Assembly: GCA_027625915.1 (NCBI GenBank)
Contig: JANTQA010000008.1
Location: 9,160,501-9,224,500, forward strand
DNA: 64,000 nucleotides
DNA from: Anaeramoeba flamelloides
Lineage: Eukaryota; Metamonada; Anaeramoebidae
Direction of reading: 5' to 3'
A program made the position numbers and the translations under genes. The notes below the pieces were generated by a model. The model was not told where the DNA came from. It did no database searches and saw nothing but the letters and a program-made list of their open reading frames with translations. Positions 11,804 through 23,206 of the stretch are shown piece by piece. Numbering within the stretch: the stretch's first letter is position 1; each line of letters opens with the position of its first letter.

Positions 11804-12064
11804 CATCAAGCCATAATTATTGATTTTCCAAAAATTAAATACCATTTCTTTATAAACTTGGAAACTCAAACTGATCACCTACTACATATCATTCTAAGAA
11901 GTAAAGCTAATTTCAACAAAAATCAAAAATCAAAAATCACAAGAATTAAATCTTATATCCAAAAATTTAAAAAAGATGAAATAGCAAATATGAAGGGGGG
12001 TGAGGAGAATAATCAAAAATTTCAGAATGATGAATTGGGTTTCATTGATTGGGAATCTTTCTAA
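11804..12064 (+). CDS. Possible small Lys-rich gene or terminal exon (unidentified)
   Basis: Open from after TAA at 11801 to TAA at 12062-12064, 86 codons, with no ATG until 11991. It reads ...LETQTDHLLHIILRSK..., KSYIQKFKKDEIANM and ends DELGFIDWESF. The acidic/aromatic tail looks protein-like. An upstream open stretch at about 10783-10970 (EKKELKKFK...MNYEGKWEEKK) could be an earlier exon, with the family B element between them, but no clean splice pair was found. It could equally be a decayed gene. No family recognised. Confidence 0.3.
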   Translation, partial: HQAIIIDFPKIKYHFFINLETQTDHLLHIILRSKANFNKNQKSKITRIKSYIQKFKKDEIANMKGGEENNQKFQNDELGFIDWESF

Positions 12065-12283
12065 TATGAAAGTGTTATTTTACAAGATGAAATGAATTAT
12101 TTTATCATAATAATTAAGGAATTGGTAATTATTGGAAAAAGTAAAAAATATAAAAAAAATAAAATGAAAAATTAAAAATTAAAATTAGGCATTAAGAATT
12201 TATTAGTAATATGACATTAAAGATAAAATTTTACTTTTTAAGATTAAAAAGAATCACTCTTCTTTTTACATTACTCTTAAAAA

Positions 12284-13672
12284 TTAACGAAAATTATTTG
12301 AAAGCTTTAATCCAGATTTTTGGTATTGTTGTCTGGGCTTTGGGAACATTTTCCATAATCTAACTGTTTCATCCCCAGCGCCAGTACAAATAATTTCGCC
12401 TGTTGGATTGATTGCAAAAAATAGGATTCTTGATGTATGCCCTGAGGGGATACTTGTAATTTTTTTAAAAGAGGGGTATTTCCAAAGGTTGATTTGGTTG
12501 AGTGTAAACCCGTGTGTGCTTAGGATTTCGTTTGAATTTTTGGAAAAATGGATGTTGGTCACTTGTGAGCCTGTTGAAACAGATTTTGTGCAGGACATTG
12601 ATCGAATACTCCAACATTTGATTGTTTGATCTCTTGTGCCGCCACCAGAAACAAGGAAATTATTATTAACCCATGTCAGTGCTTTAATACCGGCAGTGTG
12701 ATCGGAAAGGATTCCAATTGGCTTGTCTATTTTTCTCATACTCCAAATTTTGATTAAATTGTCGTTGCCACCTGAGGCTAAGAATTCGTCTTGGTTCCAT
12801 TCAAGTCCACAAACTTCCTGTGAGTGTGCCTGGTAGGAGACAACAGAATCCTTTGATCGGACATCACGGATGTTAATTCTTCCTTGCTTTGACCCTGAGG
12901 TCATCAAATGGCATTTCCAAGAAATCCTGCCAACTCTTTTGTTATGATCAGAAAACTTGCGGATAATTTTTTGCTTTTCGACATCGACTAAAGAGATCTT
13001 GCCTTCTTCAGTGCCAACAGAGATATGAGTTCCTCTTTGGATCCATTTCACACAGGACACATTTTCTCCTTCCATTTTGCACAGCTTTGTAACATCACTA
13101 CTCGTTGGGCTCCACAGATAGACAGACCTTCCCAAGGCAACCACAAGATCTTTTGTGCCCCAGTCCAAGAGATTTAAATAATAGTCATCTCTCAAACCGG
13201 GTGCCTCCAGGATTCGGAAGGGCTTTGTGGGGAATTTTCTGATCTTTGTGTTTTGAGATCGTTTGATTAATTGCTCAGATTTCTTGCAAAGTGGGCTTAA
13301 TGAGTACCGTGGGCTGATCCTTCTTGGTGAATTCCTTTTTGGTGTGTTGATTCTTTTTTTATTTTTTTTTGGGCTTTTTTTTTCACTTTTGAAGGTTTGA
13401 TCTTTAATGCTTTTATAATTTTTGGGGACGTTTTTACGGTATTGGAGAAAATTTTTGGAATTTTCTTCTTCATTTGTGTTATTAAACTCGCTCAATAGCT
13501 CATATTTCAAGATATCTAAATGAAGATCTTTTTTGATTCCATTGTTGTTATATTTTGTCTTTTTCTTTTTTGTTCTCCTTTTTGGTGGGATTAATAAATC
13601 CATTTGTTTTTCGGTTCTTTGTGGAATAAACCTGTCAACATTTGATAAGTACCTTTTTTGAGGCGAGTACAT
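12284..13672 (-). CDS. Cdc20/Cdh1 (Fizzy family) activator of the anaphase-promoting complex
   Basis: WD40 adaptor that recruits substrates to the APC/C ubiquitin ligase during mitosis and G1. Single exon, 462 aa, ATG at 13672. The C-box DRFIPQR lies at residues 13-19. A basic Lys/Arg/Ser/Pro-rich N-terminal region runs to ~150, then the Fizzy signature KPFRILEAPGLRDDYYLNL leads into a seven-bladed WD40 propeller (~165-445). Blades include SGGNDNLIKIW, VSGGGTRDQTIKCW, STHGFTLNQINLW and TGAGDETVRLW. Substrate and APC-binding surfaces are well conserved. The C-terminus is ...LSNNFR, so the usual Ile-Arg tail that docks on APC3 is Phe-Arg. RDDYYLNL and GHTSR look slightly more Cdc20-like, while DRFIPxR and TGAGDET look Cdh1-like, so I leave the subfamily open. 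Confidence 0.93.
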   Translation of the reverse strand: MYSPQKRYLSNVDRFIPQRTEKQMDLLIPPKRRTKKKKTKYNNNGIKKDLHLDILKYELLSEFNNTNEEENSKNFLQYRKNVPKNYKSIKDQTFKSEKKSPKKNKKRINTPKRNSPRRISPRYSLSPLCKKSEQLIKRSQNTKIRKFPTKPFRILEAPGLRDDYYLNLLDWGTKDLVVALGRSVYLWSPTSSDVTKLCKMEGENVSCVKWIQRGTHISVGTEEGKISLVDVEKQKIIRKFSDHNKRVGRISWKCHLMTSGSKQGRINIRDVRSKDSVVSYQAHSQEVCGLEWNQDEFLASGGNDNLIKIWSMRKIDKPIGILSDHTAGIKALTWVNNNFLVSGGGTRDQTIKCWSIRSMSCTKSVSTGSQVTNIHFSKNSNEILSTHGFTLNQINLWKYPSFKKITSIPSGHTSRILFFAINPTGEIICTGAGDETVRLWKMFPKPRQQYQKSGLKLSNNFR

Positions 13673-14168
13673 TTCCTGAATTAAATTTTTTATGGGAAAA
13701 AAATAAGTAAAATGAGAAAAACGAAAATTAAAGTTAATTTTTATAACCGTTAATTATTTTAATTTTTTAATTTTTTAATGGAATTAAATACTTTCCTTAT
13801 TCCACAAAACTGGTTTTTTTAGTTTGTAAATTTTTGAAAGAATTTTTTTTTTTTTCAAACATTTTTCTCTTTCTGTCTTTTAAGGAATATTTATTGATCA
13901 ATATCTTTAAATATAAATCTAAAAACAACAATACCCAAACTACATTTAGGTTTCTGATTTAATTCATGATTTAGTTTTAAAAAGTTGAGAAAAAAATGAA
14001 AAAGCTTTACTCTATGTTGCAAAATAAATGAAACAAAATTTTCCTTCAACTGTCCAAAAAAAGAGTTTTTATAAATCATGTAACCTTTCAATTTTTAATT
14101 CTTAAAACCAGTTTAAATTATTAATTTCCATTTTAGAATTGGGGGCCTTTGTTGATTTATTTTAATTT

Positions 14169-14348
14169 CTTAAGGGACTAATCTCTATTAAATTTTTTTA
14201 CCTAAATTTAATTGAAATCGAGAAATTTTTTTCCCAATTACTTAGATTTAAAAACCCCTGTTTGTTTTCAATATTAAACATATTTCAAGATAAGGAACCC
14301 TTTATTTAGAAATTGGTCAAAAAAAAAAATCGAGACTAGTCCCTTAAG
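14169..14348. mobile_element. 180-bp element with 17-bp terminal inverted repeats
   Basis: CTTAAGGGACTAATCTC at 14169-14185 and its complement (one mismatch) at 14332-14348. The inside is non-coding. No second copy was found in the window. Confidence 0.55.
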
Positions 14349-16169
14349 AGTTTTGTTTTTTTCGGAAAGTTGTATGAAAATTTTGATATATTTATTTTAT
14401 AATTAACTTATTTAAAGTTTTATGATCATACAAATAATAGAGCATTCAGAAAAGGCAATTGATTTATGTTATATCTATTGATCGATAAAATAAATAAAAA
14501 AAGTAAATGTCTTTCATGTGTTAACTAATCAACAAGAGGAAAGAGGAATTTACTACTAATATGAATCATCAAAAAATACATTTTAGCTTTGATGATTTTT
14601 CTTTGACATATGGTTATAAGTAAGGAAGAAAACAATATTTCAATGAAATCTTTATAACAAGTTATAACTATGGTTAGTTTATTTTAAAAAAGTTTTTTTG
14701 AAAGTGATAAATCTCCTTTCAAACTGATTGGAATGAAAAAACAATATTTAATGGGAATATATAACTTTCTGAATATATATATATATAAGAATTTATATCT
14801 AAAGAACATTTGTATTCATTATAATTTATAATTCCCCAATGAATTGAAACGCTATTATTAATCTTTATTTATTAATGTTGTTTATTAAAAGTATTGATGT
14901 GCCTATCAACTAAATCAAAACTAAATATAATAAAAATCTTTATCTGATCCAAAATTTATTCAGTTTTTTTTTTTTTTTTTTGTTGAAAGAATAACTTATT
15001 TTCACATTATCTATTTTTTGAACAAATAAAAATTGTTCTATTAAAAAAAAAAATCGTTGAATTAGCCCTAAAAGTCGATAACCATTCTATTACAATTTAA
15101 TTTTTATCACTGTATTTTGACATTTATCTCGATTTTTAAATGTTATGGTCATTTTATTGACTATTATTGAATATCTTGATATGATCTATTATTGTGATTT
15201 GATAATTTATTGTGATTTGGAGAAGGTTCTCAAGATTGTAATGAATATGGAGATATGTATCTAATATCATAATTATCTTGATTTTATTTAATATCACAAA
15301 TCTATAATATTAATCGCGATTTTTGTAAATTTATCATGAATTGAAAAAGATATTGTCAAAAAGTCTAAACCCTATTTCAAAAATTGTCGCACCCAAGAAA
15401 TAGTAAATAGAAAAAAAAATAACTTTTGTATTCAATAAAAACTAAATTTGAAATCTAATTAGTAATTCACTTTTAAATCATTATTAGCATATAAAAACCT
15501 GATATCTTAAAAATTAAAAAAAATAAAACCAAAAAGTAAATAAAAGTTAAACACTATTTTTGAAATGTCCAATACCAATTCTTTATTACTGAATTTTTAA
15601 ATGATATATGGTCAACAAGAAGATTTTTTGCTAATAATTAAATTCATTTTCAAATAAAATTGCAAAGTTTTAATTTTTTTTAATGTTTATTGGTATTTCC
15701 CAAGATCTTTTTTTTTTCTACTAGGCTTTCTTAAAAAAAAAACAAACAAAAAAACAAATAAAGATGTAAAAAAAAAAAATAAAAAACAAAAAATAAAAAA
15801 AAAAGAAAAAGAAAAAAAATTGAAAAACAATAAGAAAATTGATGATCAAGCAAAAATAAAGAAAAACAAATAATTTGGCAAAAATAGAAAAAAAGAATTT
15901 GATCTAAAAATTGAAAAATTATTAGGATAAAAATCTGATTCTAAACCAAAACTTAGTGGTTTTCTTTTGAAAGTGTATTTTTTTCAAGTACCATACCCGA
16001 CAAAATCATTTCCAATAACATGATAAAGTGAGTAAGCATTTTTGAAAAATAATTTATTTTGAAAATATGTTGAATTTTGAACTTTTTCAAAAAATATGAA
16101 AAATGGATCAAACTTTTAAAAGCAATAATTCATTTCTGAAAATAGCATTAAAAAAAAGGTTAGCTATTG

Positions 16170-16505
16170 GAATTTTTCAAAAACCGTAGACGTTTGTAGA
16201 ATCTTGACATTTCATGAAAAAAATATTTTTTCTCACGATAAGCTTTCAAAAGACAAATTTTGTTTGAGTGAAGCTCGGCACTTCATTTATTATGACGGAT
16301 CATTTGCGTACCGATCTCAAATGACTGATATTTGTGAAAAAAATGTGTTCTATTTTTAATTTTCCCAAAAAATAACTTGGCTTGGTGAAAATGTAACCTT
16401 AGTTGTATCAAACCTAATGAATCGGGCAGTTATGCTCCATAGAAGCAGCATCACCGCCCTGAAAAAATCTACAAATGTTGAGGATCGACAAATGTTTACA
16501 GAAAT
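16170..16505 (-). mobile_element. TIR element with tRNA-like core, family C copy 1
   Basis: Relative of 54953-55270 in the opposite orientation. Its ends are inverted GTAGA-CGTTTGTAGAATCTTGACATT and GTAAACATTTGTCGATCCTCAACATT. Shared blocks on the minus strand include TTTTTTCAGGGCGGTG and CATAATAAATGAAGTG. The core carries AGGTTTGATAC, a decayed box-B-like motif, where copy 2 has a near-consensus box B. Non-coding. Confidence 0.6.
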
Positions 16506-16707
16506 TATCCACATCCCAGAATTTATTATTCTCAAAACTTTATACTTTAAATTTGGGAGATAAATGATAAAAAAAATTAGAATTTCTCCTCATGTAAAAA
16601 ATTTAAATAGAAAAATAAAGCAATCATGTTATTGATCGTAATATTTGGAACAAAATAAACTTGGAAAATAAAATAAAATAAAAATAAAAATTAATTTGGG
16701 GATATAT

Positions 16708-19700
16708 TTAATTCTCAATTAATAGCTGTAAAAAAGATATTACGCTCATTGCCAAATCTTCATCTTTATATGACCATTTTAAAATTATTTTGTCTGTTTG
16801 TATTTGGATGTTTAAAGAATAACCTTTAATTTTGATTAAATTTTGTTGTTCTGCAATTATTATTTTGGCAGATCCCTCTTTAATAAAGGTATTTTTTGAT
16901 AAAATATGATTTTGGATTTTCAATAGCCATTGCTTTGAATGAAGATGTATTCCTTTACATTCCATTGTTTCAACAAAATTTAAAGTAAATTTTTTCAATC
17001 TCGTCATTTCAATGGCCTCTTGCCCCTTTAATAAATATAATTTATCATCTTTAAAAAGCATTGTACCGGAAATGCTGTTGTTGTTGTTGTTGTTTGTATT
17101 AGTTAGGATTGTGTTGTTAGTGTTATTATTTTTTAATAGGTCTCTGGAAATTCGAATCGGTATTCTGCTCTGTGTAGGTATTGAAATCGTTTCATTCACC
17201 TTTGGGCAAAAGGATGGGATTTTGAATTCCCTTTTAATTAATTGGGAAAGCGGCTTCATTTCTTTAATGTCGCCATGAACACAAATTACATTTTTAGGCT
17301 TACATTGAGTAATGAGTGATAAAATACCATTTTTATCAGCATGGGCTGAAAAGCTAATTTTAATTACAGTGCAATTCACTTCAAGATCTAAACCATTTGG
17401 AAACTTCATTCTTCCCTTTTCGCCCTTTGGCCTTGAAAGCAGTGCTGCACCGACGGTGCCTTTTACACAATAACCTGGAATAATTACAAGATTTTTCTCA
17501 TCGGAGCACCAATTACGAAGTATTTCAAGCGATTTACCACCGTGAAGCATACCCGGGGAGGCTAAAATTACCATTGGTTCTGACCCGTTGATATTTGGAT
17601 TAGATTCTTCATAAGATTTGATGTATTTAAAATCGAAAATATTTTCATTTTTTTCAAGATAAGTTTGTTTAATTTTTTCGTTGGTCCATTGTGTGAAAAT
17701 TCGATAATATTCGTTCGCCTTTTCTGCTAATTTGGTAGCAGTATAAATTGGTGCAGTTAAGCCCATTCTATCCCAATATGTCTCAAGCAAAATTGCTAAT
17801 TCTTGTGCTCGACCCAATGCAAATACCGGGATTAATACCTTCCCTCCATTTGAAAGGCAATCTTGCACCCTTTTTAAAAAGTTTCTCTCTCTCGTGGATT
17901 TTGAATTCCTAACAGAAGAGCCATATGTCGTCTCAGTAATTAATACATCAGGCTTTAATGGTTTGATTTTGGCACATCCTAGATGTCGATCAGAAGTCAT
18001 ACTAAAATCTCCAGAGTAAACTGCTGATTGATGCCCATATCGAACATAAAACATCGCTGCGCCAAGTACCTTTATGATGTGTAATATTATATTATATATA
18101 GATACATATATATATTTGTACAAATATATGGATAATTGTTATTCGATTTGTTATTTGTAAAAATAAATGTTTTTAAAAATAATATTTTTCTAAATAAATA
18201 ATAAGATTGTGTGAACACAAGTGATTGAAAGTAAAAAATTAATGGATCTTGATGTTAAAGATTTGGGTGTTTTTAACAAACTCTTTACAATAACAAACTA
18301 TATTATTAAAAATAAAGATTTATTTAATTATACTCTTTAATCAACAAAGTATATAAACTCCAATTCAAAATATTTCAACACATCAAAATTCAATTTTTTG
18401 GAAATAAAATCTTGTTAAAGTCTATTCTATAAGAAATATTATATTAAAGTCATTTTCTAATTGAAATGTTAACAATTATTTACAATTTATATAAGCCACA
18501 AAACAAAAAATAAATAATTATCAATCAAAATATAAAAACAAGAGCTGTGTCAAAATTTTAGGGAAGGGCAAAACAAAATAATTCATTGGATTTATTGTTA
18601 AGGGTTAGATGAAACCTCATCTAATCTGTTGAAGGGATAATTTTGAAGTGACTAAATTTGTGACTCCTAGTTCAAAGAGTGGTCAAAAGATACAGTCATC
18701 AGAAGTATATAAACTCAATTTAGTTTTCTAAAACAAGAAAAATAATGTAAGGAGTTATTGTTAAGCGTTAAACGTTAAAAAAAAATACTTTAATGTGCTA
18801 AATAGAGAATTTTGAAGTCACTAAGTTTGTTTCTTCTAATTCAAAGATATTAGTGTATAGAAACGGTCATTAAAAGAATTTTAAACTCAATTTAGTTTTC
18901 TAAAATTTTGAATTGGGAACAATAACAAAAGTTATTGGTAAAAACTGTGTTGAAATTTATCAACTAAAAATTATTGATCGATTAAAGGCTTAGATATGTA
19001 ACATTAACTAATTTGTATTTGAGTTTTTTAATTTTAAAAAAACTCAACTTTAACCGAATATCAATCATTTCGAAATTTTTTTTTGATCTAAAATAACAGA
19101 TTAAGTAATTGAAAAAACAAAACGAAAACAAAAAAACAAAAAAAATGAAAAAAAGATTGGCTAATATTTTTAAAAAATCGAAATTGTATCCAAATTTGAA
19201 TGAAATTAGTATTATTGTGATTATTCTTTTAATTGTTTTAACTGCGTAAAAAATTTTGAATTGTTGTTTAGTTATGAACCATAATCCTATATAACTAAAA
19301 TAAAAAAGTTTAAAAATTATGAAAATCGAGAGGGGGTGGTGTTGTAGAGAGCTTGGTTTTTTTTTTTAATTGTTTTTTTCACCAAAAAAAACCATTAAGT
19401 TTTTAATTAAATTAATAATTAAAAAAAAAAAAAAAACAATGAAAATTTTCTCAAGATTTTTTAAAATAAAAAAAGAATTCAACAAACCCTACGTTAGGTT
19501 TTTATTTTATTTAACTAATAATAACAAGCCTAAAGTCCATTTTGCAGGATTTAAATTTATTTAATTAAATCTTTGATACAATTATATAAATTTAAATTTG
19601 TCATTGACATTTTTTTTTTTTTTTTTGGGATTTAAAAGAATCAAGAAAAATAATCTTTGATTTTACTAAATTCCTTTAAATTAAAAAAGATATGGTAACA

Positions 19701-20775
19701 GTTTTATTGAAAAAATTAAAAAAAAAAATTGGATAGGTTTTCTTATTATTTCTTAAAATATAGAAAACCCAATGTTATTTTTTTTTTTTTTTTTGATTCT
19801 AAAAATCGTTTTCCTAAAGAGGTTTAATCCCGAAATTTTTCCAATAGAAAGAGAAACTTATAACTGTGTTTTATTGTTTAAAAAATCTTATGTGGACTTA
19901 TTCTATTGTCAATTTTTTATTGAATTTTATCATACCTCATTTTCCCCCAAAAAAAGCGTAATTTTTTTTTTTTCATTTTTTTTTGGAAATATTTTGATAA
20001 ACTTATTTTGGAATATATCCAATAGGTGCTGATTTAATTAGTATCCGTATTCAACTTAATTTTGTGTTACCAGTTTACGAAAAGTACTACTAAAAAAGAG
20101 GATTTTATATGAAATGTAAAATTCAAATGCAAAACTTTTTTGGAAATACCTTACTATAATTTTGTAATTATATTAAAATCTAAAATTATAAAAAAATGTA
20201 TATTTAAATTTTTCAAAAATGAAACGAAAATTTGAATTACTCTTTAGACACATAATGATCATGTTTTTCCAATTTTGTTTTTTATTATCTGATTATAATC
20301 TAATCATTAGGAGATTGTTTCTGAAAAATCAAAAAAAAAGAATAGTATTATTAAAATTGTTTTTTTTTTAATATTTACATTTTAGGTTTTTTGAAGATAT
20401 TTTTATTCATAATATTAAGGTTTATTTTTGTTGGTTTCTGTGTTGATATAATTTTTGATTGATGATTTTTTTAGTTTCATAATTATTCATTCTCCATACT
20501 TTCGCCTTTTAATACCAAAATAAATCAATATTTATTCAAAATTCAAATAAAAAATTCATCATTCTCATTCTTTAATTCTCTTCATGTGGTATTTTTTTTT
20601 GTTTTCTCATTTTAATTAAATAAAATGAATATAAGATCTTGTATTTTCATTCATTCATTCAAGAGTATTTAGAATTTAATTAAAATATCTTGTTTTTTAC
20701 TTTTTTAAAAAAATTAAAAAATATTCTTATCTAAAAATTGAAATCCTTTTCTTTTAATAATAACTATATTTGTAA

Positions 20776-20809
<34 letters not shown>

Positions 20810-23206
20810 AACACCAATCCTATTAGAGATTTTTTTTGAATGAGAATGAATATTTTGATTTAAATTATTCTAATTTAGGGATGTAAGTTCCAAATGAATT
20901 ATGATCATGTATTACAAAGTTCCTTCCTTTTAGATTGGTTATGGTGGTCATGATCTTTTATCAACAGATTAAAAGAAATTGTTTTTTGGAATTTTTATTT
21001 TTTGTTCTTCCCTAAAGCCTCACTTGCCAAGTTCTTAGTAAAACACCTAAGAAAACATTTATCCAATTAGTTTTTTATTAAAGTTTGTTATTAGTACTTT
21101 GATACTAATAACCCAATAAAATTTAATAATTTTAGCAGAAATAAATATTACTCTTAATTATTACTTTGTGTTAGGTGGATATTTACCATAGAACAAAAAA
21201 TAAAAAAGAAAAAGTACGACATTTTTTGCAAAAAATAATTTTTTTAATCTGTTGATAAAAGATCGAATTCAGCTAAACCAAAATGAAACGACAGTGCTGT
21301 AATATATCTAAAGAATTCATTAAGATCGTTCTTCCTTAATTTATTCAATTTAAAAAAAAAATTTGAGATACAGCTATTTTCAAAAAGCGAGAACTTTGTT
21401 TAAAAACTTTTCTAAAAACAAAAGTTTTAAAAAAGTGAGTTCTATTTTTCAGAAAAACCATTTTTTTTGATTTTTTTATTCAATAAAAAAAAACAAAGAA
21501 ACATTTGTGGACAGGGGTAGATGTTGGAGTGGGAAGAAAAGTACTTTTAAAAATTTTGAGTTGTCCACTTTTTTAAAACTTTTGTTTTTAGAAAAGTTTT
21601 TGTACAAAGTTCTCTCTTTTTGAAAATAGCAAAAAAATTGAAAAAGGGTTTTTTTTTTCTTGAAATTATTGAACATTATTTTGATTTTAAAAAGTAATTC
21701 GACAATTTTTTTTGCACTCCTTGTTTAGGAAAACTTATTGAATACTGATATTGTAAATTAATAAATGAAAATTTTTATTTCAAGTTGCAAAATATTTTAC
21801 TAATTTTGAGTTGAAAAAACCAAGATCTTTAAGAAATCAATTAGAAATGATATTTTTAATTATTTAATAAGTTTCTTTATTGAACTTTTGAGATAAAATT
21901 TTAATCGGTAGAATTGGATTTTGACAATAATTTAAAAAAGTAATTTGATTCGAAAGTTTTTAGATTTTGTGGTGTGAATAACAAGTCTTGGTCTGTTAAC
22001 AAGCCACTTAAAAAAAAAAAAAAAAAAAATGTGAATTGAATAATAATGGATCAGTATTGTTCGTCCAATTCCATTATTGGAAGTATTATTGTGGTTCAAA
22101 ACCAAATCGTGTTTACTTGTTGTTAAAATGATTTTGAGAGACTGAAGCTAAAAATTTTACTTTTTCAAAATAATTGTAAATAAAAATTAAAAGAATTCAG
22201 GAAACAAAAAAAGAATAAAGAAAATAAAAAATATTATTACATGACCAGCATAAAAAGGGATAATTTCAAAGTCGTCATCGATCATAACGGACTGGTGTAA
22301 ATTGACAGGTGTAACTCTACTCATACATTTGTGTATCATTTCTCGAGTATAGGGCTTTTCTCGTTTATTTTGGCTTTCTGATACTCGAAGAAAATCCTCT
22401 AAAAGTAAAGGTATAATAGCTAACGTTGGTGGCTGTTGTTTGTGTTTTTGTTTTGAAGTTCAAAGTAAATAATTTTCAATGAATACAAGCAGAAATTGAA
22501 ACGAAACGGAACGAATCAAAACAAAACAAAACAAAAAAGGAAAAAGAAAAAGTAAATTGATAAATAAAAAGAAAATTGATGGCAATTAGGGCTTTTGAAA
22601 TTTAGCATTGAACAAAAATTTAAGATTAAAAAGTGTCTTACAGTCATAACAATTGGCCCGTCGTACCTAATTAGAAATAATGAAATAAAAACAAAAAATT
22701 AAAATTGACAATAAAAAAATAGAGGGAATAAGGATCAAGAGAAGAAAGTTGCTTTTATTTTTTCCAGAAAAAAGAAGGAAAAACTTTACCCATATTTTTC
22801 AGTCAAAATAGGCATTGCTGCACAATGATCAAGATGGCTATCATTTAAAGTTTTTATTGGAATAGAAGTTTTGTAAAATAAAAATAAAAAAAAATAACAA
22901 AGAATTTTATTATTCGTTTTATTGTAATGTTTTTTTGTAATTGCAATCCATTTTGGAAAATTCTGTTTGTGGGTTTTCTGCTTTTGCCAGAGTTCTAAGA
23001 AAAAAAAAGTCTTACAAATGACTTATGATTAAGAGATCGATATTTACACCTTCAGGAATTAATTGAAAGTCAGGAAATCGATCATTTCCTTTTAGACCCA
23101 TATGTCCACCGCAATCAAGCATGATAGTTTTGGGTCCTAGCTGTATTAGTATACACGACTTCCCAACAAATTGCCCTGCTCCAAGTGGTGTTATTCGTAT
23201 TTCCAT
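16708..23206 (-). CDS. INTS11: Integrator complex subunit 11 (metallo-beta-lactamase/beta-CASP RNA endonuclease)
   Basis: Catalytic subunit of Integrator, which cleaves nascent snRNA and other Pol II transcripts in the nucleus. Model: complement(join(16708..18069,22241..22432,22642..22666,22790..22837,23016..23206)), 605 aa; human INTS11 is 600. Metallo-beta-lactamase motifs: Asp31 in LDCGGHMG, HFHLDH at 63-68 (assembled over intron 1), His152 ending exon 4 (AGH|VLGAAMF), and Asp173 in SGDFSM. Beta-CASP motifs: Glu198 in ITETTYG, His395 in SFSAHAD, and His417 in VHGD. INTS11-type blocks WTNEKI, PGMLHGG and PGYCVKGTVG separate it from CPSF73. All zinc ligands are present, so it should be active. 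Exon 3 is only 25 nt. Intron 4 is 4171 bp and carries several TIR elements. All junctions are GT-AG and in phase. Confidence 0.93.
18356..19273. mobile_element. Family A element copy 3, enlarged by an internal insertion
   Basis: The left part (AACTCCAATTCAAAATATTT... through AACAAAAAATAAATAATTATCAA) and the right part (ACTGCGTAAAAAATTTTGAATTG) match copies 1 and 2. About 330 bp near 18605-18935 is extra. The extra piece is itself two diverged repeats, each with GAAGTSACTAA...TTCTAATTCAAAG and TCAATTTAGTTTTCTAAAA. A similar unit stands alone at about 42250-42390. Confidence 0.6.
20952..21264. mobile_element. 313-bp element with perfect 23-bp terminal inverted repeats
   Basis: GATCTTTTATCAACAGATTA at 20952 is mirrored exactly by TAATCTGTTGATAAAAGATC ending 21264; the match extends to 23 bp. 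The inside is non-coding. No flanking duplication could be assigned. Confidence 0.6.
21373..21630. mobile_element. Foldback element with 65-bp arms
   Basis: The left arm, GCTATTTTCAAAAAGCGAGA..., at 21373-21437 is repeated inverted at 21566-21630 with only a few mismatches, around a ~128 bp loop. Non-coding. Confidence 0.6.

Larger units (their letters stand above)
10479..12283. other. Convergent intergenic region between USP and Fizzy
   Basis: Lies between the 3' ends of two convergent genes. It contains a ~490 bp TIR element (11163-11653), a possible short coding segment (11804-12064) and a weaker open stretch near 10783-10970. The rest is AT-rich with long A and T runs. Confidence 0.7.
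13673..16707. other. Intergenic region upstream of Fizzy
   Basis: About 3 kb of AT-rich DNA holding the Fizzy promoter side (13673 upward) and the INTS11 3' flank. It contains a 180-bp TIR element (14169-14348), a copy of a dispersed ~110-bp repeat (about 16040-16160) and the Pol III-box-bearing element (about 16170-16505). No other coding sequence was seen. Confidence 0.7.
18070..22240 (-). other. INTS11 intron 4 (4171 bp)
   Basis: Runs on the minus strand from donor GTAATA (next to 22241) to acceptor AAAG (next to 18069). It contains a family A element (18356-19273), a 23-bp TIR element (20952-21264) and a 65-bp-arm foldback (21373-21630), plus long T runs (for example 20779-20808). No nested gene was seen. 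Confidence 0.8.
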
